A model generated the notes under the pieces. That model worked only from the letters and a program-made list of their open reading frames with translations, did not search any database and was not told the origin of the DNA. A DNA stretch of 64,000 nucleotides from Atopobiaceae bacterium. Lineage in GTDB: Bacteria > Actinomycetota > Coriobacteriia > Coriobacteriales > Atopobiaceae. Every line of letters begins with the position of its first letter. Position 1 is the stretch's first letter. Of the stretch, positions 26,077-35,322 are shown one piece after another. The position numbers and the translations under genes are program-made. Location of the stretch: the NCBI GenBank assembly GCA_902834555.1, contig CADFJN010000014.1, forward strand, positions 1 through 64,000, given 5' to 3'.

Positions 26077-27204
26077 ATGGACACCAAGATCGACTTTCTC
26101 TACCTGAGCGAGCCCGACATGATCGCTGCCGGCGTGAAGGACATGCCCGCCTGCGTCGACTGCATGGAGGACCTTCTCGTCACCCTGGCCAAGGGCGACT
26201 ACGTGATGGGCGGCGAGAACCACAACTCGCACGGCTGCATGATCATGTTCCCCGACGACCCCAAGTTTCCCGGCATGCCCAAGAACGGCGAGGACCGTCG
26301 CTTCATGGCTATGCCCGCCTACTTGGGAGGACGCTACCAGATGGCCGGCATGAAGTGGTATGGCTCCAACATGGACAACAAGGCAAAGGGGCTTCCGCGT
26401 TCCATCCTCATGATGATGCTCAACGACAAGGACACCGGTGCCCCTCTCGCCCTCATGTCCGCGAACCTGGTCTCTGCCTACCGCACGGGCGGCATTCCCG
26501 GCGTGGGCGCGCGCTACCTCGCCCGCAGGGACGCCAAGGTCGCAGCCATCGTGGGGCCTGGCGTCATGGGCAAGACCTCGGCGGCGGCCTTCGTGGCGGC
26601 GTGCCCTACGCTCGATACCATCAAGGTCAAGGGCCGCGGCAAGCGCTCGCTCGACTCCTTTGTGGCCTTTGTGAAGGCAGAGCTCCCGCAGATCAAGACA
26701 GTCGAGGTCTGCGACACGATCGAGGAGGTCTGCCGCGACGCCGACATCGTCTCGTTCACCACGACCGTGGCCGATGACATCTCCACCTTCCCCAAGGTCG
26801 AGGGCTCCTGGATCAAGAAGGGCGCGCTCGTCTCCATGCCCTCCGCTGCCCTGTTTGACGAGGAGTTCATGCTTTCGAGCAAGCTCGTGGTTGACAACAT
26901 GGGCCTCTACGACGCCTGGGAAGAGGAGTACCCGTACCCCACCTACCCCAAGATGGGCATCATCGGCTGTGCCTTCACCGACCTCGTGCACGAGGGCAAG
27001 ATCGAGCGCACGGACATCGTGAACATCGCCGACATCATCACCGGCGAGGTCCCTGGCCGCACCTCCGACGACCAGACCATCATCTACTCCGTGGGCGGCA
27101 TGCCCGTCGAGGACATCGCCTGGGGCGGAACGGTCTACAGGAATGCCGTCGAGAAGGGCATCGGCGTGAAGCTCAACCTCTGGGACACCCCGGAGATGGC
27201 GTAG
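26077..27204 (+). CDS. Ornithine cyclodeaminase/mu-crystallin family protein
   Basis: 375 residues. The Rossmann loop is GPGVMGKTSAA near residue 163, and the N-terminal half holds KWYGSNMDNKAKGLPRS, the family's substrate-lysine region. Family members are ornithine cyclodeaminase, pyrroline-2-carboxylate/ketimine reductase and opine synthases such as SbnB. Beside an amine dehydrogenase, a ketimine or pyrroline reductase (LhpI-like) or an opine-catabolic cyclodeaminase is plausible. It is 37 bases after the DAO gene, with GAAAGGA before its ATG, and ends the operon. Confidence 0.8.
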   Translation: MDTKIDFLYLSEPDMIAAGVKDMPACVDCMEDLLVTLAKGDYVMGGENHNSHGCMIMFPDDPKFPGMPKNGEDRRFMAMPAYLGGRYQMAGMKWYGSNMDNKAKGLPRSILMMMLNDKDTGAPLALMSANLVSAYRTGGIPGVGARYLARRDAKVAAIVGPGVMGKTSAAAFVAACPTLDTIKVKGRGKRSLDSFVAFVKAELPQIKTVEVCDTIEEVCRDADIVSFTTTVADDISTFPKVEGSWIKKGALVSMPSAALFDEEFMLSSKLVVDNMGLYDAWEEEYPYPTYPKMGIIGCAFTDLVHEGKIERTDIVNIADIITGEVPGRTSDDQTIIYSVGGMPVEDIAWGGTVYRNAVEKGIGVKLNLWDTPEMA

Positions 27205-27243
27205 GGCGCTCGGCCGGTCACGGGGCGCCTTGCGGCCACGCGC

Positions 27244-27272
27244 TTGCAACAGCCTTGTAACCGGCATTGCAA
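27244..27272 (+). promoter_or_regulatory. Paired TTGCAA sites before AraC gene
   Basis: TTGCAA occurs at 27244-27249 and 27267-27272, 23 bases apart, about two helical turns. This suits a dimeric AraC-type activator but is otherwise unsupported. Confidence 0.2.
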
Positions 27273-27363
27273 TATCCCGCAAAGCTTGGCTGGTACTGTG
27301 GCTTCAACAAGGAGCCGAGCAACCAGGAAGGCGAGGCCTCTTGTCCGAAACTCGGGGGTAGCC

Positions 27364-28218
27364 ATGGGCGTGGAAATGACGAGAAGCACGAAGGCGCCGG
27401 CCGGCGCCCTGCAGCCGTACCTGCCGCTCACGGTGGAGAACTACGTGGAGCGTCGCCTCTCGTCACCCGCGGCTGAGCTCGTCTACGCCTTCCGCTCCAC
27501 CGGCGCGGGCGCCTGTCCCTCGGCAGTGCCAGATGGCTGCGTCGACCTGGCGTTTGGCGTTGGGCCCGCGGACGTGCTCGTGACCATGGGCGGAACTGTC
27601 CTCACGGCCAAGGGCTGGGACTTCTCGGGTGCTCGCGAGTGGGTGGGCTGCCGCTTCCGTCCGGGCGAGGCCGTGCTGCCTACGGGCATCTGCCCGGCGG
27701 ACCTAGTTGACGCGGACATCGAGCTTGACCCCGCCGATTGCGACGGACGCCTGGTCGACGCCCTGTACCAGGCGTCGGACGCCTCTGCCCGCATGGATGT
27801 GCTCACGCGCGCACTCCTCTCGCACGAGGCGGCACGGGGCTTCTCGGCACAAGCCGGGTCCCGCTCGGTGCGGGCCCTCGAGCGCCATGTGCGCGAGCAA
27901 ATCCTTGCCGCCGGCGGCACCGCGTCCGTTGCGGCCCTTGCCAAGGAGGCGGGCGTCTCCACGCGCTACCTGCGTCGGGTCTTCGTAGAGGTCCACGGGA
28001 TCTCTCCCAAGCAGTTCTCGCGCTTCGTGCGCTTCCAGCGGGCAATGGGCCTCATCTCGTGCGGAGACGACGCCGCGCGGGCACAGGCGCTCGCGCTTTC
28101 CTGCGGCTACAGCGACCAGTCGCACCTGGTCCACGAGTTCGATGAGCTCGCGGGCATGGCGCCGGGGAAGCTCCGTCGGATGCTCAGGGATTCTCGCCAG
28201 TTGGCCTGCACCTCTTAG
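27364..28218 (+). CDS. AraC-family transcriptional regulator
   Basis: 284 residues. The N-terminal domain (about 20-150) resembles the DUF6597-type sensor found in many AraC-like regulators, with PDGCVDLAFG. The C-terminal double helix-turn-helix runs from about residue 185 to 275 (VAALAKEAGVSTRYLRRVF and SCGYSDQSHLVHEF). The ATG at 27364 follows GGGGGT. It sits between the amine dehydrogenase operon and the P-II/permease pair, all on one strand, and may control either. Confidence 0.8.
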   Translation: MGVEMTRSTKAPAGALQPYLPLTVENYVERRLSSPAAELVYAFRSTGAGACPSAVPDGCVDLAFGVGPADVLVTMGGTVLTAKGWDFSGAREWVGCRFRPGEAVLPTGICPADLVDADIELDPADCDGRLVDALYQASDASARMDVLTRALLSHEAARGFSAQAGSRSVRALERHVREQILAAGGTASVAALAKEAGVSTRYLRRVFVEVHGISPKQFSRFVRFQRAMGLISCGDDAARAQALALSCGYSDQSHLVHEFDELAGMAPGKLRRMLRDSRQLACTS

Positions 28219-28326
28219 CCAATGGGGCTGCTTTTCAGCCCTGCGCATACCACTATCAGCGTATCAAGGGGATGGGGCCCAAGGTCCCGGATGAGGCGGG
28301 CGCGCGCCCGTTGCAAGGAGGCTACT

Positions 28327-28674
28327 ATGTCCGAGATTTCTAGGATCGACATCGTGATGGGCATGGAGAAGTTCGACGGGCTGCGCCGCGCGCTGAGCAA
28401 GGCCCACGTGCGCGGCATGACCGTGACGCAGGTTCTGGGCCGTGGCGTCGAGAAGGGCACAAAGGAGTACGAGGTCGACGAGAACTACGACATGGAGCTG
28501 CTCCCCAAGACGCAGGTCTCTATCGCCGTGGAGACTGCGCGCGTGCCCGAGCTGGTAGAGCTCATCAAAAAACAACTCTACACCGGCCACATTGGCGACG
28601 GCAAGATCTTTGTCACCGACCTCGCGCAGGTCGTGCGCGTGCGCACGGGCGACGAAGGCACAGAGGCGCTCTAG
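28327..28674 (+). CDS. P-II family nitrogen signalling protein
   Basis: 115 residues, with AAGGAGG before the ATG. P-II landmarks are GMTVTQV (residues 30-36) and GHIGDGKIFV (87-96). The T-loop has the canonical length, but the uridylylated tyrosine of E. coli GlnB (Y51) is replaced by glutamate at residue 49, so that control is probably absent. It is nine bases upstream of an amino-acid permease rather than an ammonium channel, which suggests it gates that transporter in response to ATP/ADP or another ligand. Confidence 0.8.
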   Translation: MSEISRIDIVMGMEKFDGLRRALSKAHVRGMTVTQVLGRGVEKGTKEYEVDENYDMELLPKTQVSIAVETARVPELVELIKKQLYTGHIGDGKIFVTDLAQVVRVRTGDEGTEAL

Positions 28675-28683
28675 GGGGCAGAC

Positions 28684-30096
28684 ATGGCAGACGCATCCGA
28701 GAAGCCCCTTGGGCTCCACAACGTTGTCTCGGTCTCGATGGGACTCATCGTCTCGATGAGCTGCCTCGTCTCCTTGGGGCAGGGCGCGGGTGAGTCTGGC
28801 CTCATGTTCATTCCCGCCATGGTGATCGCGCTTCTGCTCAACATCTGCAGCGCGGCCTGCATGGCAGAGCTCAACGCCCTCATGCCCAACGCCACGGGCG
28901 GTCTGGTGCAGTACACGCTTGCGGGCCTTGGCCCTTTGCCCACGCTCGTCACGATGGTGGGCGGCTACCTCATCTGCAACATTCTCTGCGGCGGCGTTGA
29001 GGCGGCGATATTTGGCTCGGTGATGGTCGAGACCATCCCCCTGGCGATTCCCGCGGCCATCTACCCCACGATCGTCTCGATCATTGTCGCGGTGGCTGCG
29101 CTCAAGGGCGTCGACATTTTTGCCAAGCTCCAGGACTTCGTGTCCTACCTGCTGCTCTTCTCCATGATTGCACTGGGTCTCATTGGCGCCTTCCAACTTG
29201 GCACCGGGGCGGTTGTGGACCAGCCCGCCGCCTTGACCACCGACGCCGCCTCCGTTGTGAGCGCCGTGGGCGTGGCCTCGTGGCTCTTCGTGGGTGCCGA
29301 GTACGCCATTCCCATCTCCAAGGACGTGCGCAACGCCAACCGGAACATCCCTTTGGGCATGATGATCAGCCTGGCGCTCATCTGCGTGATGGATTCGCTC
29401 GTGGTTCTCGGCTTCTGGCACTACGTGCCCTGGGGCGAGCTTGCGGAGTCCGCCTCGCCGCACCTGCTCTACGGCGAGAACCTCTTGGGCTACGTTGGCA
29501 AGATCTGGATGAGCGTGGTCTCGGCGCTGGCCTTTATTGGCTCGCAGAACTCCACCGTGAACGGGCTTTCCCAGATTTGCGACGGCATGACCAAGGTGAA
29601 CATGATGCCCCGGTTCTTCTCGCGCAAGAACCGCTATGGCGCGCCCGCGGTGGCCATTCTCTTTGTGACGATCTCGATTTGCCTCATCGCGTACTTCAGC
29701 GGCGGGTCGTCGGCGGCCATCTCGTTTCTGATCCTTGTGGTTACGGTGCTGTGGCTTGTCTCATACATCTTTGCCGACATCGACGTGCTGGTGCTTCGCC
29801 GTCGCTTCCCCAAAGCGCCGCGCGCGTTCAAGGTTCCCGGCGGCCCCGTGATCCCCGTTATTGGCATTGCCGGCACGGTGTTCATGATCGCGAACATCTC
29901 GAGCGATCCCGCGGAGGCACTGGCCATCTGGGTCTTGGCTGCCGTGATCTTCCTGGCGTTGAGCGTCTACTCTTTCTTCTGGATCAAGTACAAGATGCGG
30001 ATGCCCGTGTTCAAGCCGGTGCCTATCCCGGAGGTGCTCGCGATGGAGAACGACCTCTACTACGAGATCCGCCACCGGCGCGGCATCTGGCGGTAG
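28684..30096 (+). CDS. APC-superfamily amino-acid permease
   Basis: 470 residues with about twelve transmembrane helices, beginning near residue 12. The first helix carries VVSVSMGLIVSMSCLVSLGQG, the broken-helix substrate region of APC transporters, and the ASWLFVGAEYAIPISKDVRN block near residue 200 fits the family. It starts nine bases after the P-II gene, so the pair is co-expressed. Together with the upstream dehydrogenase operon it may import that enzyme's amino-acid substrate. The tail after about residue 440 is cytosolic. Confidence 0.85.
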   Translation: MADASEKPLGLHNVVSVSMGLIVSMSCLVSLGQGAGESGLMFIPAMVIALLLNICSAACMAELNALMPNATGGLVQYTLAGLGPLPTLVTMVGGYLICNILCGGVEAAIFGSVMVETIPLAIPAAIYPTIVSIIVAVAALKGVDIFAKLQDFVSYLLLFSMIALGLIGAFQLGTGAVVDQPAALTTDAASVVSAVGVASWLFVGAEYAIPISKDVRNANRNIPLGMMISLALICVMDSLVVLGFWHYVPWGELAESASPHLLYGENLLGYVGKIWMSVVSALAFIGSQNSTVNGLSQICDGMTKVNMMPRFFSRKNRYGAPAVAILFVTISICLIAYFSGGSSAAISFLILVVTVLWLVSYIFADIDVLVLRRRFPKAPRAFKVPGGPVIPVIGIAGTVFMIANISSDPAEALAIWVLAAVIFLALSVYSFFWIKYKMRMPVFKPVPIPEVLAMENDLYYEIRHRRGIWR

Positions 30097-30118
30097 GGGA
30101 GGCAGGCGCAAATTCCTT

Positions 30119-30173
30119 GTCGCCGGAGGGCCCGTTTTGGCGCGATTTGCAACATTTGGCGCCTTCCGGCGAC
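30119..30173. repeat. 55-bp REP-like palindromic repeat, copy A
   Basis: It begins GTCGCCGGAGGGCCC and ends CTTCCGGCGAC, with near-perfect 12-base inverted ends and TTTGCAAC in the middle. Copies B and C follow rpoD at 41951-42066. All lie at gene 3' ends. Confidence 0.7.
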
Positions 30174-30250
30174 TTCGACGGGTCTTGCGCGGCGCGGTAC
30201 CGTACACGCTACGTTCCGTGGCGTCCTTGTGATACCGTTCGACCTGCTCC

Positions 30251-30279
30251 TTGACCGCCTGCCGAGAAGTCCCTATACT
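30251..30279 (+). promoter_or_regulatory. Near-consensus vegetative promoter for the rimP-nusA-infB operon
   Basis: TTGACC (30251-30256), a 17-base spacer, then TATACT (30274-30279). Transcription would begin near 30287, about 88 bases before rimP. Confidence 0.85.
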
Positions 30280-30306
30280 TAATCTGCAATGCAGTAGTGA
30301 TTCGTA

Positions 30307-30342
30307 GGAAGTGGGGTGGAGTTTCTCGCCCCGCTTCCTTTC
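30307..30342 (+). terminator. Leader hairpin, possible attenuator
   Basis: A 12-bp stem (30307-30318 with 30327-30338, two wobbles) and an 8-base loop, followed by TTTCTGT, located between the promoter and rimP. Attenuation of the nusA operon would be in keeping with known control of such operons. Confidence 0.5.
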
Positions 30343-30374
30343 TGTATGTACCTGTGATGTGTGAGGGAGGGGAC

Positions 30375-30881
30375 ATGCCCGCAGTGCCAGAGCACGACAC
30401 GCGCCAGCGCATCCTTGACGCGCTCGAGGCAGCAGCGCCCGAGCATGGCATCGACATCGTCGACGTCGAGGTCGTGGGCTCGAAGAAGAACCCGTGCGTC
30501 CGCGTGCGCATCGACCACGCAGACGAGGAGGCCGGGCCCATCTCGCTTGACGAGGTGGCCGCCGAGACCGAGTGGGTCTCTGCCGCGATCGACGAGCTCG
30601 ATCCCATCGAGGGGCCATTCACGCTCGAGGTCTCGTCGCCGGGCCTCTCGCGCCCGCTCCGCCGCCCCCATGACTTCGAGCGCTTCGCGGGCGAGGACGT
30701 CTCGCTTGGAACCACGGCAACCGAGGGCCGTCGCCACTTCACCGGCCGCCTCGAGGGTCTGGATGGCCAGAACGTGGTTCTCACCGTTGACGGCGAGCGC
30801 GTGAGCATCCCCCTCGACCAGGTCAAGAGCTGCAAGATCAAGCCAAACTTCGATTCCCCGTCCAACGGGGCCAAGAGCTAG
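30375..30881 (+). CDS. rimP: Ribosome maturation factor RimP
   Basis: 168 residues. The N-terminal RimP domain holds GIDIVDVEV and the block EVSSPGLSRPLRRPHDF near residues 87-103, the family signature, followed by the SH3-like C-terminal domain. It assists late 30S subunit maturation. The ATG at 30375 follows GGGAGGGG. It is the first gene of the operon, directly upstream of nusA as in most bacteria. Confidence 0.95.
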   Translation: MPAVPEHDTRQRILDALEAAAPEHGIDIVDVEVVGSKKNPCVRVRIDHADEEAGPISLDEVAAETEWVSAAIDELDPIEGPFTLEVSSPGLSRPLRRPHDFERFAGEDVSLGTTATEGRRHFTGRLEGLDGQNVVLTVDGERVSIPLDQVKSCKIKPNFDSPSNGAKS

Positions 30882-30893
30882 AAAGGAATTCGC

Positions 30894-32147
30894 ATGGCAT
30901 CAGAGATGATGGAAGCGCTGATGGCGCTCTGCCAGGAGAAGCACATCGACGAGCTGTATCTGCTCGACCGCCTGGAGCAGTCGCTCGCCAAGAGCTACGC
31001 CGACATCCTTCACCTTCCCTTTGGCGCGCGCGTCACCATCGACCACGCCACCGGCAAGGTCTACGTCTACGAGCTCATCCCCAAGGAGGAGTCCTACGAC
31101 GAGGAGACCGGCGAGTACCTCGACTTTGACGAGAAGGACGTCACCCCGCCCGACACCTCCCGCATCGCGGCGCAGCATGCCAAGGCCGAGATTCGCGCCA
31201 TCGTGCGCAACGCCGCCCGTCTCCAGATCTACGAGGAGTTCTCGCAGCGCATTGGCGACATCATCACCGGCACGGTGCTCCAGACCACGCCCGACTTCAC
31301 GATCATCAAGATCCGCGAGGGCGTAGAGGCGGAGCTTCCCCACTTCGACCAGCGCCGCTTCCCCGACGAGCGCAACGAGCGCCCCGTGGGCGAGCGCTAC
31401 TCCCACAACCAGCGCCTGAAGGCCATCATCATCGACGTGCGTGACCCGAACAACGACCAGCCCACCGTCCGCGGCGAGCGGCAGCGTCCGCCTATCGTGG
31501 TCTCCCGCACCCACCCCGACCTCATCCGCAGGCTCTTCGAGCTTGAGGTCCCCGAGGTCTATGACGGCGTCGTGGAGGTTCGGTCGATCGCCCGCGAACC
31601 CGGCATCCGCTCCAAGGTCGCCGTCTCGTCCAAGGACGACCATCTCGACCCCGTGGGTGCCTGCGTTGGCCCCAAGGGCAGCCGCGTGCGCACCGTTGTC
31701 TCCGAGCTGCGCGGCGAGCGCGTCGACGTGGTGCCTTGGTCCGACGACCCGGCGCGCTGCGTTGCCAACGCCCTCTCGCCGGCGCGCGTGTCTCGCGTAA
31801 TCCTTGGTCCCGAGGACGGCTACGCCACGGTGATCGTGCCCGACGACCAACTGTCGCTGGCCATTGGCAAGGAGGGCCAGAACGCCCGCCTGGCTGCCCA
31901 CCTTACCGGCATGCACATCGACATCAAGAACGAGTCGCTTGCCGCTGGTGTCCTGCGCGACCTGCCGCGTGCCACTGAGGCCCCCGAGAGCGAGGCCGAG
32001 GAGGACGGCGAGCAGCACCGCTGCGAGTACGTGGGCGAGAACGGCATCCAGTGCCGCAACATGGCCCGTCCGGGCTCGCGTTACTGCGGCATCCACGAGA
32101 AGGTCATGGATGCCGAGGTCTCGGACGACCCCGACTCTCTGATCTAG
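30894..32147 (+). CDS. nusA: Transcription termination/antitermination factor NusA, with C-terminal Cys/His motif
   Basis: 417 residues. The order is an N-terminal RNA polymerase-binding domain (about 1-125), S1 domain (130-200), KH1 and KH2 (205-350, with [11 protein letters not shown] and [13 protein letters not shown]). It modulates pausing and termination. After an acidic linker the last 45 residues contain C377, C387, C398 and H401, a zinc-knuckle-like pattern that is absent from standard NusA. The usual ylxR gene between nusA and infB is missing. AAAGGA precedes the ATG. Confidence 0.93.
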   Translation: MASEMMEALMALCQEKHIDELYLLDRLEQSLAKSYADILHLPFGARVTIDHATGKVYVYELIPKEESYDEETGEYLDFDEKDVTPPDTSRIAAQHAKAEIRAIVRNAARLQIYEEFSQRIGDIITGTVLQTTPDFTIIKIREGVEAELPHFDQRRFPDERNERPVGERYSHNQRLKAIIIDVRDPNNDQPTVRGERQRPPIVVSRTHPDLIRRLFELEVPEVYDGVVEVRSIAREPGIRSKVAVSSKDDHLDPVGACVGPKGSRVRTVVSELRGERVDVVPWSDDPARCVANALSPARVSRVILGPEDGYATVIVPDDQLSLAIGKEGQNARLAAHLTGMHIDIKNESLAAGVLRDLPRATEAPESEAEEDGEQHRCEYVGENGIQCRNMARPGSRYCGIHEKVMDAEVSDDPDSLI

Positions 32148-32220
32148 CGTCCCCAAGCGGACTTTTGATTGCAGGCACTACCCGGGCGGCACAGCCGCCC
32201 GTGAATGAAAGGTTGGTCAC

Positions 32221-34869
32221 ATGGCCAAGACTCGCGTACACGACCTTGCCAAGGAGTACGGGATGACGAGCAAGGAGATGCTCGACCATCTCCGCGACAT
32301 GAAGATTCCCGCCAAGTCCGCCTCCTCGACGCTCGAGGACGCCTACGTCTCCATCGTGCGCAAGAAGCTCAAGCCCATCCTTGAGGACCGCGCCGCTCAG
32401 ATCGAGGCGGCCAAGAAGGCAGAGGAGGAGGCCGCCGCCGAGGCCAAGAAGGCTGAGGAGGAGGCTGCCGAGAAGGAGCGCATCGCCGCCGAGAAGCGCC
32501 GCGAGCGCGAGCGCGCCGAGGAGGAGAAGAAGCGCGCCGCCGTCGAGGCCGCCAGGAAGCGCGCCGAGGAGGAGAAGAAGCGCGCCGCCGAGAAGGCTGC
32601 CAAGGAGCGTGCCGAGGAGGAAGAGCGCAAACGCGTCCACGACAACGCCCCCAAGTCGATGCCCACCTTCACCTCACTGCTCGATCAGATCGCCCAGCAG
32701 GAGCAAGTGCTCAAGCAGCAGGCAGAGGAGGCCGCGCAGAAGAAGGCCGAGGGTAAGGGCCGCCGCGAGCGCCGTGGCGAGTCCGAGCACGCGCACAGCG
32801 AGCGCAAGAGCTACTCCGCCCCGTCCCGCATGGAGCAGGACGGCGGCGCCGAGCAGGGCGAGGGCCGTCCCGGTCGCAAGGGCCGCAAGGGCAGCCGTCG
32901 CGGCGACGAGGGCGAGGACCGCTACAGCCGCATGGCTCGCGAGGCCGAGGCATACAACCGCAGCCGCGTTCTCGACGAGGCCCGCGAGGCCGTCGAGGAG
33001 GCGTCGCGCGAGTCCACCGGCAGGCGTCGCCGCCGCAAGGAGCGCCGCCAGAAGCAGGCCGAGGAGGCCGCGGAGGAGAAGCGCATTGAGGAGGCCATTG
33101 CCAACGACCAGGACCTCTCCCAGCTCGACACCGTGAAGGTCCCGCAGGGCGCCACGGTCGCGCAGCTCGCCGAGCTCCTCGGCGTGCCGGCCAACGACAT
33201 CATCAAGCGCCTCTTCCTGCTGGGCAACCCCCTCACGCTCACCGAGTCCATGTCCGACGACCTCATCGAGCTTGTCGCCGATGACCTTGGTCGCGACGTC
33301 AAGGTCATGACCAAGGAGGAGGAGAACTCCTTCACCTTCTACGACGACCCCAAGGACCTGAAGCCCCGTCCGCCCGTGGTCACCGTCATGGGTCACGTCG
33401 ACCACGGCAAGACGTCGCTGCTTGACGCCATCCGCCACACCGGCGTTGCCGAGGGCGAGGCCGGCGGCATCACGCAGGCCATTGGTGCCTCGCAGGTCAA
33501 GATCAATGGCCGCACCATCACCTTCATCGACACCCCTGGCCACGAGACCTTCACGGCCATGCGTGCCCGTGGTGCCAAGGTGACCGACATCGTCATCCTC
33601 ATCGTTGCCGCAGACGACGGCGTCATGCCCCAGACGGTCGAGTCCATCAACCACGCCAAGGCCGCCGGCGTGCCCATCATCGTTGCCGTGAACAAGATCG
33701 ACAAGCCCGGAGCCGACCCCACCCGCGTGCGCCAGGAGCTCACCGAGTACGGCATCATCCCCGAGGAGTGGGGCGGACAGAACATGTTCGTCGACATCTC
33801 GGCCAAGAAGCACATCGGCATTGACAACCTGCTCGAGGCCGTCCTACTCGAGGCCGACGTCCTCGAGCTCAAGGCCAACCCCGACACCTTCGCCTCGGGC
33901 AACGTCCTCGAGGCCAAGCTCGACCGCGGCCGCGGCTCGGTGGCCACGGTGCTCGTGACGCGCGGCACGCTCCACGTGGGTGACGCCGTTGTCGCCGGCA
34001 TGGCCTACGGCCGCGTGCGCGCCATGCTCGACCCCAAGGGCAACCCCGTCGAGTCCGCCGGTCCCTCCGACCCGGTCGAGATCCTGGGCCTCCAGAGCGT
34101 CCCCATGGCGGGCGACGAGTTCCGCGTCTTCCAGGACGACCGTGACGCCCGTGACCTTGCCGACCAGCGTGCCCTCAAGGCCCGCATCGAGGAGCAGAAC
34201 CGCGTGAAGCACGTCACGCTCGAGAACCTCTTCGCCACCATGGCCGACGCGGACGTCAAGGAGCTCAACCTCATCATCAAGGCCGACGTTCAGGGTTCCA
34301 TCGAGGCTCTTCAGGACTCGCTCGACAAGATGGACCAGTCCGAGGTGCGTATCAACACGATCCACGCCGCCGTGGGTGCCATCACCGAGACCGACGTCAC
34401 GCTCGCCGATGCCTCCAACGCCATCATCATTGGCTTTGGCGTGCGTCCCGACGCCAAGGCGCGCGCCGCCGCCGAGCGCGAGGGCGTCGAGATCCGTACC
34501 TACAGCGTCATCTACAAGGCCATCGAGGATATCGACGCCGCCCGCATCGGCATGCTCAAGCCCACCGAGGAGGAGGTCCAGACCGGCATCGCCGAGGTCC
34601 GCGACACCTTCAAGGTGCCCAAGGTTGGCATCGCCGCAGGCTGCATGATCTCCGAGGGCGAGGTCTCCCGCGACGACCAGGTGCGCCTCGTGCGCGACGG
34701 CATTGTGGTCTACGAGGGCAAGATCGCCTCGCTCAGGCGCTACAAGGATGACGTCAAGAGCGTCAAGGCCGGCTTCGAGTGCGGCATTGGCCTGGAGAAC
34801 TTCCAGGACATCCACCCCGGCGACCAGATCGAGGCGTACCGCGTCGAAGAGGTCGCGCGAACGGAGTAG
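32221..34869 (+). CDS. infB: Translation initiation factor IF-2
   Basis: 882 residues. A short N-terminal IF2_N domain (1-50) is followed by about 250 residues rich in Ala, Glu, Lys and Arg, partly coiled-coil, then a second IF2_N segment near 300-345. The GTPase domain has G1 GHVDHGKT near 391, G3 DTPGHE near 437 and G4 NKID near 490, and the C-terminal domains II-IV follow. It positions initiator tRNA on the 30S subunit and promotes subunit joining. It starts 73 bases after nusA with AAAGG upstream. Confidence 0.97.
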   Translation: MAKTRVHDLAKEYGMTSKEMLDHLRDMKIPAKSASSTLEDAYVSIVRKKLKPILEDRAAQIEAAKKAEEEAAAEAKKAEEEAAEKERIAAEKRRERERAEEEKKRAAVEAARKRAEEEKKRAAEKAAKERAEEEERKRVHDNAPKSMPTFTSLLDQIAQQEQVLKQQAEEAAQKKAEGKGRRERRGESEHAHSERKSYSAPSRMEQDGGAEQGEGRPGRKGRKGSRRGDEGEDRYSRMAREAEAYNRSRVLDEAREAVEEASRESTGRRRRRKERRQKQAEEAAEEKRIEEAIANDQDLSQLDTVKVPQGATVAQLAELLGVPANDIIKRLFLLGNPLTLTESMSDDLIELVADDLGRDVKVMTKEEENSFTFYDDPKDLKPRPPVVTVMGHVDHGKTSLLDAIRHTGVAEGEAGGITQAIGASQVKINGRTITFIDTPGHETFTAMRARGAKVTDIVILIVAADDGVMPQTVESINHAKAAGVPIIVAVNKIDKPGADPTRVRQELTEYGIIPEEWGGQNMFVDISAKKHIGIDNLLEAVLLEADVLELKANPDTFASGNVLEAKLDRGRGSVATVLVTRGTLHVGDAVVAGMAYGRVRAMLDPKGNPVESAGPSDPVEILGLQSVPMAGDEFRVFQDDRDARDLADQRALKARIEEQNRVKHVTLENLFATMADADVKELNLIIKADVQGSIEALQDSLDKMDQSEVRINTIHAAVGAITETDVTLADASNAIIIGFGVRPDAKARAAAEREGVEIRTYSVIYKAIEDIDAARIGMLKPTEEEVQTGIAEVRDTFKVPKVGIAAGCMISEGEVSRDDQVRLVRDGIVVYEGKIASLRRYKDDVKSVKAGFECGIGLENFQDIHPGDQIEAYRVEEVARTE

Positions 34870-34879
34870 GGAGGCACAC

Positions 34880-35311
34880 GTGAAGCAGAACCAGCACTCG
34901 CGCCGCACCAACGAGATCGCGCGCGAGAAGCTCGCCACCATCATGCTCTTTGAGGTCTCCGACCCAGACCTCCAGCTCGTGACCGTCACGGGCGTGGAGG
35001 TCTCGGTCGACAAGTCCTTCATGCGCGCCTACGTGAGCTGCGATGCCTCTCGCTATGACGAGGTCTCCGCTGCCCTCGAGCGCGCCAAGGGGCGCATCCG
35101 CTCGCTTCTCGGCCATGCCCTTGGCTGGCGCGTGACGCCCGAGCTTGCGTTCCAGATTGACACCACCACCGACGAGGCCGAGCGCATCTCTCGCGCGCTC
35201 GAGAACGTCCCGCCAACGCTTGGTGTCGAGAAGGACGAGAACGGCTATCCCATCGCGGCAGACGCCGAGGACGGCGCCACCAATGCCGCCGAGGGCGATG
35301 AGGGCGAGTAG
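34880..35311 (+). CDS. rbfA: 30S ribosome-binding factor RbfA
   Basis: 143 residues from the GTG at 34880, which has GGGAGG five bases upstream. The single KH-like RbfA domain covers about residues 5-115 (REKLATIMLFEVSDPDLQ, later TPELAFQID). The last 25 residues are acidic and probably disordered. It is a cold-shock and late 30S maturation factor, here in its usual place after infB. Confidence 0.93.
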   Translation: MKQNQHSRRTNEIAREKLATIMLFEVSDPDLQLVTVTGVEVSVDKSFMRAYVSCDASRYDEVSAALERAKGRIRSLLGHALGWRVTPELAFQIDTTTDEAERISRALENVPPTLGVEKDENGYPIAADAEDGATNAAEGDEGE

Positions 35312-35322
35312 GGAAGAGCTTG

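Noticed and set aside
28327..28674. Call of a PII-like protein of the bicarbonate or carboxysome type
   Set aside because: The GMTVT and IGDGKIF blocks and the T-loop length match true P-II proteins.
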